Assembly: GCF_002933815.1 (NCBI RefSeq)
Contig: NZ_BEYR01000005.1
Coordinates: 181,958 to 245,957, forward strand
Source of the DNA: Sphingobacterium sp. HMA12
GTDB taxonomy: Bacteria; Bacteroidota; Bacteroidia; Sphingobacteriales; Sphingobacteriaceae
Reading direction: 5' to 3'
Length of the DNA stretch: 64,000 nt
The notes under the pieces are model-generated. The model had not been told where the DNA came from. It ran no database searches and saw only the letters and a list, made by a program, of their open reading frames with translations. The position numbers and the translations under genes are program-made. Shown here piece after piece: positions 43,806 to 53,008 of this stretch. The stretch's first letter is position 1, and each line of letters begins with the position of its first letter.

Positions 43806-45023
43806 TGATCTCTCCCCGAATTTAGGGGTATTCTAAAGTAGAAAATTCCGCTGGTTTGACCTGGTTTTCGATAAACATTTCCGGTGTCAAATCTCTTAAA
43901 CAGCTGTGAGGTCTGAAGGTGTTGTATCCACCCTCCAGACTTCAATTTTTTCCTTGGCATCTTCCAATGAAAGGAACCAATGTACGTTTAAGCACTCGTT
44001 CCGAAAACTTCCATTGAATGATTCAATATACGGATTATCTGTTGGTTTTCCCGGCCTGGAGAATACTAACTCCACCTGATGTTCGTAAGCCCACCTATCC
44101 AGTTCCTTCGAAACATCAAACTCTGATCCGTTATCAACTTGGATTTTTCTCGGCGTTGTCTGCTGGAATAGCCTGAGTTCTTCTAAAATAGCGACCACAT
44201 CGCTTCCTTTAAGCCCCTGTCCGACTTCAATAGCCATGCATTTACGGCTATAGTTATCCACTATAGTTAAGCAGCGGATTTTCCTACCATCGAACAGTGC
44301 ATCAGCGACAAAGTCCATACTCCAGCAGTCATGCAAATTGGAAAAAACCGGTCTCTCGGATCGATGCGCGGCGGCGCGGCAGCGTCTGGGCCTTTTCACC
44401 CGTAGATTTAAGCCTTCTTCCTTATAAATTCGATAAATCCGTTTTTGATTATCGCGCCAGCCTTCACATTTCAATAGAACAACGATCCGTTCTATACCGT
44501 AACGGACACGTGTTTCAGCAATGCTTTTTATGCGAAGGCGTAACGGACCGTCATCGCGTCTTTTGTGTTTATAAAACCAAACTGAGGTGCTCAGCAGAGA
44601 TACCTCGCATGCTCTGCGTAGGGAAATTCGATAATCAGAAATGAGTCCGCTAACCATTGTTCTACGCTGCGAAGGCTTTAAAACTTTTTTTAATACATCC
44701 TGGAGCATCTGTTTGTCCAGACTGAGATCGGCCACAAGCTTTTTCAGCTGTGCATTTTCTTCTTCCAGTTGCCGAAGCTTACGTAACTCCGACACGCCCA
44801 GACAGCCATATTTCTTCTTCCAGTTGTAGAATGTAGCCTCGCTGATACCCATTTTTCTGTAGACCTCTTCCACGCGGATACCGGTCTCGGACTGTTTGAT
44901 CGCAAAGGCGATCTGTGCTTCGGTAAACTTTGATTTTTTCATCGCTTTTCCTCCCTTTTAAAATTAGTAATTCATACCCGAATTCCCTACTTCTAAATGC
45001 TCCAGTTTTTTTGGGAGAGGTCA
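43806..45023 (-). mobile_element. IS3-family insertion sequence
   Basis: Terminal repeats are TGATCTCTCCCC at 43806 and, reversed, TGACCTCTCCCA ending at 45023 (10 of 12 identical), giving about 1.2 kb. One transposase gene lies on the minus strand. I see no target duplication at the flanks, so flanking DNA may have been rearranged. It separates the glycosyltransferase genes from the disulfide/export genes. Confidence 0.75.
43822..44942 (-). pseudogene. IS3-family transposase, frameshifted near the C-terminus
   Basis: The uninterrupted frame runs 43896-44942 (348 residues). It has an N-terminal HTH (TEAQIAFAIKQSETGIRVEE, then GISEATFYNWKKKYG) with a leucine zipper. An rve-type catalytic core follows: CWSMDFVADALF (Asp), KIQVDNGSEFDVS (Asp) and NPYIESFNGSFRNECL (Glu). 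After EVWRVD one base is missing; inserting it gives YNTFRPHSCLRDLTPEMF and a stop at 43822, the standard ending. OrfA and OrfB are fused in one frame here, unlike the usual programmed frameshift. The enzyme probably lacks its normal tail. Confidence 0.85.
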
Positions 45024-45162
45024 GAATCGTTATGCCTTAGTATTGATTCCCATTTAAATTTGATATTCCATTAAAGATTCTAAACATTTTTCTGCACTTT
45101 GCATGATTTTAAATACTTTTTTTCCGACATATAATGTGGCAGAATCCGCTACTCTTTTCTCA

Positions 45163-46788
45163 TCAAAGAATTTCTTCAAGATCATCGACCTTATATCCCT
45201 CTGGCAATTCTCTTCCATTAACAAAGATTGTAGGTGTTGCGCGTATTTTCATTTTATTACACCATGAGTTCATTTTTTTCACCTTTTCAATTTGCAATTT
45301 AAAATCTTCGTTTATGGGAAACCTTGAAGCAAAGCTATCATAATTTTTATCTTGGTCTAAATACCATGCATCTAATGCCATTGTTAGTTTTTCTTTATCA
45401 GATTTTTCATAAAGATCCAAGATATGTGCAACTGGAAAAGTCGCTTTATCATTTAACTCTCCCGATGCTGTAAAGATTATTCGAACTTTTATGTTATTAC
45501 TATTTTTAACAATACGATCCAAAATCAAATGGGCTCTCGAACAAGGATTACAATAAGGATTGCAAACTTTTATTATTTCAAGTTCAGCTTCGGGATTCCC
45601 AATAATTACTCCTAAATCACTCACAGGAAAAGAAATGGTTGCACTTTTATTTAATAAGCTATCGAATACTGTTGGATCATACCTCAATCTTTTCCATCTT
45701 TTTTCATACTCTTTAGAGTTATGAGCGGTCTTTATAATAGGAATAACGTAAGAAAATAGTACAAATATAAGTGCTCCATATGATATTAACAGAATTGTAT
45801 CTAACCAATGAAATGCCAAAGCCCCCCCAAAAATATTAAATATTATATATAAAAATAAATTAACCAGAAGAACAAGCTGAATTCCTAAGCACATAACACA
45901 CCATTGTTTAACGACTTTCCATTGGTAATAGATAGAATATACAATGTAAAAAGAAGCTAAAAAAGAAGTAATTTCCCAAAAATAGAATATGGAGATTTGT
46001 TTATTGAAAATTAAAAGACTTGTAAATAAAAAAAAGAAATAACTTCCACCAATCACTGACCAACTTATACCTAAAAGCTTGGCTCCTTTGGACAAAAGTA
46101 CAGCATCACAATTCACGCCCTGTCCAAAACCACCACATATCTCCCGAATAAAAGGATTTTGTGAATCTATCTCATGCCAAATAATTATTAAAGATAGAAC
46201 AAATCCTATGGTACTCGTCATAGATAATCCAAATCTCAGCAAAAAAAATTGGTCTAAATTTAACCCTTGAAAGATTATACAACTTGAAAAGAAAATCAAT
46301 AAAAAATAAATTGGAATATGAGAAGTCATCTTATAAATCCTCTCTCTCTTCTCATTCTTTACAAAGTCAATTTCGTCTACCTTTTCAGTTCCATCTATTA
46401 ACAAAATTACTTCCTTATCTATACTTTCAAATTCTTTCAATGAATTTGTTATTAATATATTTTTGTGAGGATCTAAATAGGTTATTTCATCTTCACCAAC
46501 GCAAGTAACTACAGTAAATTCAGGGTCTCCCCAATCTTTTTTTTGAATTGCACATATAAATGGTATTTCAAAATCTATATACTCATATTTGTTTTTTTTT
46601 ACTGCTGCACTACTAATACCAAATTTCCTTAGAGCTTCACTTACCGTCCAAAAAGATGGATAATCAACATGTTCTTCCAATAGTGTTTTTAAATTACTTT
46701 TTGTAAATCTAATTTCTAAAATATTTAATATATATTCTATTGAAAGAAAGGCGCTCGACCGCCGTTTATTAAAAAATGAGAATCCCAT
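45163..46788 (-). CDS. C39-like / VKOR / thioredoxin-fold fusion, membrane disulfide-forming protein
   Basis: About 541 residues from the ATG at 46788 (MGFSFFNKRRSS); a start at 46842 would add 18. Numbering from the longer form: residues ~33-150 resemble a C39 peptidase fold, but the catalytic Cys is absent and the usual His motif reads FTVVTCV, so it is inactive and may bind substrate. Next comes a VKOR membrane domain with Cys236 and Cys245 on the loop and the active WCVMC (315, 318). The C-terminal thioredoxin fold has CNPC (431-434) and the cis-Pro in RATPTIF (537). VKOR plus thioredoxin oxidises cysteines to disulfides using quinone. Being downstream of the exporter genes on the same strand, it most likely folds the six-cysteine peptide. 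Confidence 0.88.
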   Translation of the reverse strand: MGFSFFNKRRSSAFLSIEYILNILEIRFTKSNLKTLLEEHVDYPSFWTVSEALRKFGISSAAVKKNKYEYIDFEIPFICAIQKKDWGDPEFTVVTCVGEDEITYLDPHKNILITNSLKEFESIDKEVILLIDGTEKVDEIDFVKNEKRERIYKMTSHIPIYFLLIFFSSCIIFQGLNLDQFFLLRFGLSMTSTIGFVLSLIIIWHEIDSQNPFIREICGGFGQGVNCDAVLLSKGAKLLGISWSVIGGSYFFFLFTSLLIFNKQISIFYFWEITSFLASFYIVYSIYYQWKVVKQWCVMCLGIQLVLLVNLFLYIIFNIFGGALAFHWLDTILLISYGALIFVLFSYVIPIIKTAHNSKEYEKRWKRLRYDPTVFDSLLNKSATISFPVSDLGVIIGNPEAELEIIKVCNPYCNPCSRAHLILDRIVKNSNNIKVRIIFTASGELNDKATFPVAHILDLYEKSDKEKLTMALDAWYLDQDKNYDSFASRFPINEDFKLQIEKVKKMNSWCNKMKIRATPTIFVNGRELPEGYKVDDLEEIL

Positions 46789-46842
46789 AAATAAGTTTAT
46801 ATAATTTAAAATAAAGATATTATACTTACACGATCTTTCCAA

Positions 46843-47166
46843 ATTAAATTATCATAGTATAAATCAAATGAGATTATTACTTTACATTATCTATAGCTTG
46901 ACATCACCTTTATCACAAAAGCCATCATAGAAAAAGAATCGTTGAGATGAATACCGCGAATTGGTATAGACGGATAACAGTAAAGAAAGACCTAGGTGAC
47001 TTTCGACCTTTATATGGAGCTATCAAAGATTGCATTTTGATAGCTTTTTTCTTATTTATTCAAAGTACAAAGGTAAGCCTTAAAGCGACGCTAAAAAATA
47101 TGTAATTGTGGGTGAATACCTTCCTATTCTACAGATATTTGCTACAAAACGTACAATGACTTTCAA
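46843..47166. other. Gap between the HlyD and VKOR genes
   Basis: About 320 bases within the otherwise tight minus-strand export operon. It holds a plus-strand intrinsic terminator (47018) with no convincing plus-strand gene in front of it. A 52-codon plus-strand frame (46947-47105) runs through the terminator and is probably chance or decayed DNA. Confidence 0.45.
47018..47051 (+). terminator. Orphan intrinsic terminator
   Basis: AGCTATCAAA (47018-47027) and TTTGATAGCT (47036-47045) form a perfect 10-bp stem with an 8-base loop, followed by a T6 run on the plus strand. No gene on the plus strand obviously ends here; a small RNA or a lost gene is possible. Confidence 0.6.
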
Positions 47167-48456
47167 CTAAACTAGCTCCTTTAAATCTAGATTTTTTGTC
47201 AGATTATTCCAAATACGTCTAAAAATAGACCTATCTTCTGTAATGATTTCACTTTCTCCAAATAAACCAGGTTTAAGTTGAATCAATGAATTAGTTCCAG
47301 CAGTATCAAGGCTAACCGTTGTAAAGAACACACTGTCTCGGATCGGAATATCTGAAATATATTTCACTCTCCCCCTTAGATAACCGTATTCTTCAAAGGG
47401 ATATCCGTTCACTTTAATCAAAACTTTTTGTCCTTTTTTCACTTTTGCTGAAGCATTTTGAGGCAATAATATCTCGCCGTAATATTTCTCGCTTTTGGGA
47501 TTGATATAGAATAATTTTTGCCCAACTGTAACCTGTTGATTTATCTGCAAGAATTCTCCATAAATTAGCTTTCCACTGACAGGACTGGTCATGACATACT
47601 GTTTTTTCCAGTTCTCAGTCTCACTGATAAAACTATTTAATGCTTGTATAAATTTTTTCTGTTCTTCTCCGATCTGATTTTCAATTTCTGCCAGTTCTTT
47701 ATTTTTAGACAGGATATTTCCTTCATAACTGATCAGATTATTTTCCATTTGGGGGATCATCTGGCGCTTAGCCAATAACAGAGCTTCTTTCTGCTCCAGT
47801 TCAGCCGGACTGATCACCTTCTTTTCTGCCAATAGTTTGTATTTCTCATACTCCTTCTCCGCCAGGCCAAGCTGACGCTTCTGCAATTCAAAAGATTGGC
47901 TATTCTTCTTGTACTGCTCCTTGAAATTTATAACTTCTTGATTGATAACCGATCGACGTTTTTGGTAGATCCCATGGTCTCGCGCGGAAATATAACTCAA
48001 ATAGGAAAGATAGAAGTTCTGATAGGCCCCTTGTAGCTCGCCTAAATGGAGGTTCTTTGGTTCGTTCAATGCTTCCAAATTATAAGTAGCATTTGGTTGT
48101 TGTCGTATCTGCTGCAATTTATCCAATAGATCAACAATTTGGTCGTGATCCGCCGTACTTTCGAGATAGGCTAACGAGCTGTTTACTTCTACCCATTCGC
48201 CATCTTTCTTTAAAAGTTTCACTAAACTCCCATTTACTTTTGCAGAAAGAATTTTTGGGGCATCTGTTGTATTGAATCTAATCTTACTCTCCACTGTTTC
48301 AGGATAACGTATAAATACGGACATACCCAAAATAAGCAATACTATTAAAAGGATAAATGTTATTCCTCTTCTTAAAAGCCAAGATGGTGGCTTCGCAATA
48401 ATAGCCTGTAAATCCTCTGAATGGATATCAGATTCTATAATCGATGATTCTTTCAT
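47167..48456 (-). CDS. HlyD-family secretion adaptor (peptide exporter partner)
   Basis: A 429-residue periplasmic adaptor: a short cytosolic N-terminus, one membrane helix (about 31-50, LRRGITFILLIVLLILGMSV), a lipoyl half-motif (KILSAKVNGSLVKLLKKDGE), a long coiled-coil hairpin (about 130-270, many Glu/Lys/Gln), the second lipoyl half (TSPVSGKLIYGEFLQINQQV) and a beta-barrel end (LLPQNASAKVKKGQKVLIKV). It bridges the ABC exporter to an outer-membrane channel. It starts 7 bases after the exporter stop, so the two are one transcript. No TolC-type gene is seen in the window. Confidence 0.93.
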   Translation of the reverse strand: MKESSIIESDIHSEDLQAIIAKPPSWLLRRGITFILLIVLLILGMSVFIRYPETVESKIRFNTTDAPKILSAKVNGSLVKLLKKDGEWVEVNSSLAYLESTADHDQIVDLLDKLQQIRQQPNATYNLEALNEPKNLHLGELQGAYQNFYLSYLSYISARDHGIYQKRRSVINQEVINFKEQYKKNSQSFELQKRQLGLAEKEYEKYKLLAEKKVISPAELEQKEALLLAKRQMIPQMENNLISYEGNILSKNKELAEIENQIGEEQKKFIQALNSFISETENWKKQYVMTSPVSGKLIYGEFLQINQQVTVGQKLFYINPKSEKYYGEILLPQNASAKVKKGQKVLIKVNGYPFEEYGYLRGRVKYISDIPIRDSVFFTTVSLDTAGTNSLIQLKPGLFGESEIITEDRSIFRRIWNNLTKNLDLKELV

Positions 48457-48463
48457 AGTCTTT

Positions 48464-50650
48464 TTAATTTCCCAATTCCAATTGGTTTTTTACAAGTTCG
48501 AAATATTTCCCTTTTGACGCCGTCAGTTCTGCATGTGTGCCTTGTTCAACAACATTTCCCTTTTCCAATATGATAATATTATCTGCATTTTTGACGGTAC
48601 TAAGCCTGTGAGCAACAACAATTACCGTTCTTTCCTGAAAGAAACGGTCAAGATTCTCGATAATAACTTTTTCATTATTAGCATCAAGAGAATTGGTAGC
48701 CTCATCCAAAAATATAAACTCGGGTTCTTTATATACTGCTCGGGCAATCATCAACCGTTGCCGTTGCCCCTGACTTATGCCTTTACCAGCAGTGCCGATT
48801 TTGGTCGCTAGACCAAAGGGCTGCTGTGCGACAAATTCATTTAGATTTGCGATTTCGATAGCAGTATGCAACCGTTGTTGATCTGGGAGCTCTTCATTGA
48901 CCGCAATATTACGTTCTATTGTATCCGCATATATATAGTTATCCTGTAATACAACTCCACATTGATCCCTCCAGAGCGAGAAATCAAACTGTTCTAACCG
49001 TTTTCCTCCGATGAGAATCTCTCCTTCCTCGTATTCATAAAAACGGAGCAATAATTTTAGTATGGTTGTTTTACCACTACCGCTGTTTCCCACGATGGCT
49101 GTAGTTTTTCCAGCAGGGAAATGTAAGTTCAAGTGATTGAAAATAGGCTCATTGCCCGCCCCGTAATAACGGAAAGTTAAATTACGGATCTCAATATCCT
49201 TTTTCTCCGGCAAATTATTCAAATAATCCTTTTTCACATCTTCCTCGTCGTCAGTCTCATAAATTTCATTAAGCCTTTCCATACTGATCTTAGCATCCTG
49301 AAAAGATTGCATAAAGCCGAGCAACGATTCCACAGGACTACTGACCATACCAACAATATATTGAACAGCCATCATCCCTCCTAGGGTCATGTCACCATCG
49401 ATAACTGCCTTAGCGCTAATGAAAGTTATAATGATACTTTTTATCTGGTTGATGCCCATAGAACCGATGGATTGATATTGGGAGAGCGCCAGACTTTTTA
49501 CTTTAAATTTAAAAAGCCTTGCCTGTAGGGCCTCCCACCCCCAACGTTTCTGCTTCTGTGCGTTATTAAGCTTTATATCTTTAATACTCTGTATCATTTC
49601 GACCATATAAGTCTGGTTTTCCGAGGATATTTTAAATCGTTTATTGTCCAATTCCCGTCTGTATTTCATAAAGGCCAGAATCCATAATGTATATAGTGCC
49701 GTTGCCGCGAAAAATACTAAAAATATGATCTTGTTATAAACAATAAGTAAGGCTCCAAATATCAACATATTCACAAGGGAAAACAGCGTATTTAACGTGC
49801 TACCAGTCAGGAAATATTCAATACGCTGTTGATCGGCCATGCGTTGCAAAAGGTCACCATGTGTTTTAATGTCAAAGAAATTCATGGGCAGCTTCATGAT
49901 CTTTATCAACAGATCTGTCAAAATGGAGATATTCACCCGGGTACTGATATGCAGCAGAATCCACGATCGAATAAATGAGACCGCAGTGCTTCCAACGAAA
50001 AGCATTAACTGGGCGATCAAGATCAGATTGATAAAACTAATATTTTTAGTATTAATCCCGATATCGACAACAGACTGTGTTAGGAATGGGGTAACCAATT
50101 GCAAAATAGTACCTAACACCATACCCAATATCAATTGGGTAAAAAGACGTTTATATTTATAAAAATATCTAAACATCTTCCCCCATTTTAGGGATAGATC
50201 AGGCTCCTCTTCGTCAAGTTGATAAAACTCGGGCCCCGGGCTTAAGACCAGTGAGAGACCAGAATGCAGTTCTTTTGCTGAATACCAGTTTTGCACAAAT
50301 TCCTTACTGTCATAAGTAACAAGTCCAAGCGCAGGATCAGAAATGTGGTATTTATCCCGTTTTACTTTATATAATACAACAAAATGGTTTTGGTTCCAAT
50401 GCAAAATACATGGAAGTTCAATTTCCTGAAGCTGTTCCAAGGTTAATCGAACTCCGTAAGTTCGAAAACCCAGTTTTTCGGCAGCTTCACTTATTCCCAA
50501 TAAATTAACTCCGGTATTTTTTGTCTGACAGAGTTTGCGAATTTTATGGATGGATACAGACTGACCATAGTATTTAAATATCATACGAAGGCAAGTGGCA
50601 CCACAGTCCATGATATCCATCTGTTTATAATTGGGAAATTTTGAAATCAC
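48464..50650 (-). CDS. C39-peptidase-containing ABC exporter (bacteriocin-type)
   Basis: A 728-residue transporter that removes double-glycine leaders and exports the peptide. The N-terminal C39 protease is complete: Cys16 in IMDCGATCLRM, His89 in HWNQNHFVVL and Asp105 in ISDPALG. Six membrane helices follow (about 170-450), then the ATPase with Walker A GNSGSGKTT, Q-loop, signature ISQGQRQRL and Walker B FIFLDEATNSLD. This matches the PCAT family. The double-glycine precursor at 35499 fits its substrate requirement. It is the first gene of a minus-strand operon with HlyD and, after a gap, the VKOR fusion. Confidence 0.96.
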   Translation of the reverse strand: MISKFPNYKQMDIMDCGATCLRMIFKYYGQSVSIHKIRKLCQTKNTGVNLLGISEAAEKLGFRTYGVRLTLEQLQEIELPCILHWNQNHFVVLYKVKRDKYHISDPALGLVTYDSKEFVQNWYSAKELHSGLSLVLSPGPEFYQLDEEEPDLSLKWGKMFRYFYKYKRLFTQLILGMVLGTILQLVTPFLTQSVVDIGINTKNISFINLILIAQLMLFVGSTAVSFIRSWILLHISTRVNISILTDLLIKIMKLPMNFFDIKTHGDLLQRMADQQRIEYFLTGSTLNTLFSLVNMLIFGALLIVYNKIIFLVFFAATALYTLWILAFMKYRRELDNKRFKISSENQTYMVEMIQSIKDIKLNNAQKQKRWGWEALQARLFKFKVKSLALSQYQSIGSMGINQIKSIIITFISAKAVIDGDMTLGGMMAVQYIVGMVSSPVESLLGFMQSFQDAKISMERLNEIYETDDEEDVKKDYLNNLPEKKDIEIRNLTFRYYGAGNEPIFNHLNLHFPAGKTTAIVGNSGSGKTTILKLLLRFYEYEEGEILIGGKRLEQFDFSLWRDQCGVVLQDNYIYADTIERNIAVNEELPDQQRLHTAIEIANLNEFVAQQPFGLATKIGTAGKGISQGQRQRLMIARAVYKEPEFIFLDEATNSLDANNEKVIIENLDRFFQERTVIVVAHRLSTVKNADNIIILEKGNVVEQGTHAELTASKGKYFELVKNQLELGN

Positions 50651-51060
50651 TTTGTTACTTTTAGTTTAAATCATTTACACTAGTATATTGCTTGTTCAAT
50701 AAGATTTACTGTTAGCTGATTCTTGTTTAGATTACGCTATTCAATTCAATATCTAACATATATAACCAACCTGGAAAATGCAGTTACTATGTAGTAATAT
50801 AGCTTATTTAAAGCAAGAACCTAAGAAATTAATCTTATTTATTAAATATACAACTTTTGCATATTTAACAATAGCGAAAACTGAAAGAGATAAATAAAGT
50901 ATTAATGAAAGCCACTTAGCTTCTAATGGCCAAATGGCTTTCGGGTGGACTGAATCATCTCGGTAAACTTGGTATTGCTGATACCAACCTTACATTTTGA
51001 TTCGTTACAACCTCCAAGCAAAAAAAGTACTCAAGATCATAACCATTCCCTTTTATTGTA
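50651..51060. other. Intergenic region upstream of the exporter operon
   Basis: A+T-rich, about 400 bases; it must hold the exporter promoter. I searched it for a second double-glycine precursor on the minus strand and found none. GAAAGCCA and TGGCTTTC (about 50907-50942) make an 8-bp hairpin of unknown role at the island side. Confidence 0.4.
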
Positions 51061-51600
51061 AAATGTGCTTGTGTGGATAGTCTACAGGGCAGCCGGAGCC
51101 TATTTGAGATCAATATCGGGGAATATAGTCTTGTTCGAACTTCATCATCGTGGTGGAGCCCGCTTCGGTAGCCTCCCGCCCCGGGAGACAATTGCCTATG
51201 ACCGTCCGCAGCTTCATAGCACAGGTTACAAACAGAGCAGTTTGACAATCCAGCAGATTGGTCTCGATACAAAAAATTTACACATAACAGCAGCAGTGCA
51301 GCAAACAATTATGGCACTGGCGGTCATACAATGATTTCAAAAACTACTCAACGGATTTGAAAAAATGGCCAAAGCCTATGCCTGCACGCATTACGACCTG
51401 TTTTTTCTTCAGGCTTATGCTGTATGGCCCATGCACGAAGATATTTCAGTGATGCAATAACGGAGGACCCTGACAGGGCAGAATATGTTATGGTGATATT
51501 CGGCAAACTATACAATTTGGAACGGAACAATTCGGCCATTGGCCACAAAAGGAAATACCCAAACTGAACAAAAAATGCAATCCATAAGGCCCGCAGCAAC
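51061..51600 (+). mobile_element. IS66-type tnpC remnant at the right island edge
   Basis: The plus strand reads CCMAHARRYFSDAITEDPDR then AEYVMVIFGKLYNLERN (51420-51540), the conserved CWAHARRYFxxA region of TnpC. Upstream, WIVYRAAGA and NIVLFELHHRGGARF (51070-51165) resemble the preceding core strand (WVYR...VLFDY...RGG). Frameshifts and stops separate the pieces. It comes from a more divergent IS66 copy than the intact one. Confidence 0.7.
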
Positions 51601-51611
51601 GGCTGGATCTG

Positions 51612-51791
51612 ATGGAAATTATTTTAGATCGGCAAGTTAAGGCATCGACCACAATTGCCAGTCAGTTACCTGTGGCCAGTTGCTATGATGTAATCTGCGA
51701 AGACACAATTGCAGATGCAATACTTGATAGACTAATCCATGGTTCATATCGAATTAGGCTGAAAGGTGAAAGTCTAAGAAAAAAGAAGTAA
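51612..51791 (+). pseudogene. IS21 istB remnant, C-terminus
   Basis: 59 codons matching the end of the IstB helper ATPase: IASQLPVASCYDVICEDTIA, then DAILDRLIHGSYRIRLKGES and LRKKK, followed by TAA. The ATPase core with its Walker motifs is gone. It directly follows the IS66 debris. Confidence 0.85.
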
Positions 51792-51979
51792 TATTGTCAG
51801 GTAATCAGTTGGACTTAAGAAATACTCTCAAGAGGGGCAGTATCTCCAGCAGAGGGGCAAGATCGCCATTATAGACACTAAACCTCGACATTCCTATACT
51901 TGTCAGCCTGTTTTTAATTTCCTTATCTCCCACCAAAGCACAACCACAATAACTAAAAAACACACCATCGCAATGATCA

Positions 51980-52435
51980 CTATGCAAATAATCTTTTGTG
52001 CCAGCTCTCTTTAAAAGGAACCACCCAAGCGTTATCCAATTGATGCTCGTAAGTAATTGTATTATCAAACACGAGTGTGTTATCATTTATTTCACCTGCG
52101 GCCAATAATCTTTCAAAACCTGAACGGTTGACTACCGCGACGCCGCTCGCCGATTTATACGCAAATTGCATACGATCGAAAAGTTGTACCCCGTACTTTT
52201 CTTCTATACCTTTCAGAAAACGAACAGAGCTATCTACAGAGCAACCTGAAGCCGCAGCAATATCCTCATCAACCTTTAAAATAATAAAAAGGTTGTCGCG
52301 CAGTTCAGCAGAAGCAGACAAGGGCTTTCCATGAACTTTCCACTGTTCAGCAAAAGCCGATAGTTCAACTTCGATTTGTTGCCCCTCCTCAACCGTGAGG
52401 ATGCGATCAGCTTGATATATCCAAATACGTTTCAT
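51980..52435 (-). CDS. Conserved Bacteroidota hypothetical protein (often mislabelled ABC transporter ATPase)
   Basis: About 151 residues (MKRIWIYQADRILTVEEGQQ). It has no Walker motifs, so the label of ATPase seen on relatives is unsupported. Features: an N-terminal beta strand and helix, a cysteine in AAASGCSVDSSVRF (about 84-97), and a C-terminal WVVPFKESWHKRLF. The protein looks like a compact alpha/beta domain of unknown role. It is the last gene of the respiratory operon, 20 bases after the DUF420 gene, and marks the right border of the island. Confidence 0.75.
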   Translation of the reverse strand: MKRIWIYQADRILTVEEGQQIEVELSAFAEQWKVHGKPLSASAELRDNLFIILKVDEDIAAASGCSVDSSVRFLKGIEEKYGVQLFDRMQFAYKSASGVAVVNRSGFERLLAAGEINDNTLVFDNTITYEHQLDNAWVVPFKESWHKRLFA

Positions 52436-52455
52436 AAGCACTCTCCTTTATTAAA

Positions 52456-53001
52456 TTAACCGATATAATAGGGTGAAATCATCAAATAAACAATGACGCC
52501 TGTCACTGCAACATAGAGCCACATGGGGTAAGTGATCCGTGCCAACTTTTTGTGTCGCGCATAAGATCCCGAAATACCTCTTACAAAAGTAAAAAGAACA
52601 AACGGTATGATTATAATAGACAAGAGAATATGTGTGATCAATATAAAGAAATAGATTGGTCTTAAAATTCCCTCACCTCCATATTTTGTTTCTATGGATG
52701 TCATGTGATAGGCGACATACATCGCCAAAAAGGCTAGGGAACAAGCAATACAACATTTGATCAAACGTTCGTGCAACGTTTTATTCCCCTTCTTTATTGC
52801 AGCCACTGCCCAAAATAACAACACGGCAGTAACTCCGTTGATCGTCGCATAAATGGGCGGTAAAAAAGTCAACGGCTTCACATTATAACCTAACTTTTGT
52901 AAATTCACCGTAAACAGAATGGCTACAATTATTGGAATCACAATAGACAATACCCAAATCCACTTGCTATACTTTTTTTCCTTAATAAGACTCTCTTCCA
53001 T
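52456..53001 (-). CDS. DUF420 membrane protein
   Basis: A 181-residue membrane protein with four to five helices (WVLSIVIPIIVAILFTV, PPIYATINGVTAVLLFW, CIACSLAFLAMYVAYHM, FILITHILLSIIIIPFV, YPMWLYVAVTGVIVYLM). Histidines in YHMTS and LITHI line the helices, as in the DUF420 family, which is commonly encoded with cytochrome oxidase and Sco genes and is thought to help oxidase assembly. It follows the Sco-like gene by 7 bases. Confidence 0.9.
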   Translation of the reverse strand: MEESLIKEKKYSKWIWVLSIVIPIIVAILFTVNLQKLGYNVKPLTFLPPIYATINGVTAVLLFWAVAAIKKGNKTLHERLIKCCIACSLAFLAMYVAYHMTSIETKYGGEGILRPIYFFILITHILLSIIIIPFVLFTFVRGISGSYARHKKLARITYPMWLYVAVTGVIVYLMISPYYIG

Positions 53002-53008
53002 AATACTG

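Noticed and set aside
43802..45027. Target duplication around the IS3 element
   Set aside because: The 3-4 bases next to the two ends differ, so no duplication can be claimed.
45054..45185. 43-codon minus-strand frame overlapping the end of the VKOR fusion
   Set aside because: It starts inside the VKOR gene in another phase, has no known motif, and ends near the IS3 edge; possible but not supportable.
46947..47105. 52-codon plus-strand frame before and through the orphan terminator
   Set aside because: The terminator stem lies inside the frame, so it is unlikely to be a translated gene; a decayed piece is more likely.
50651..51060. Second precursor peptide upstream of the exporter
   Set aside because: I read the minus strand for a start followed by a GG leader and found none.
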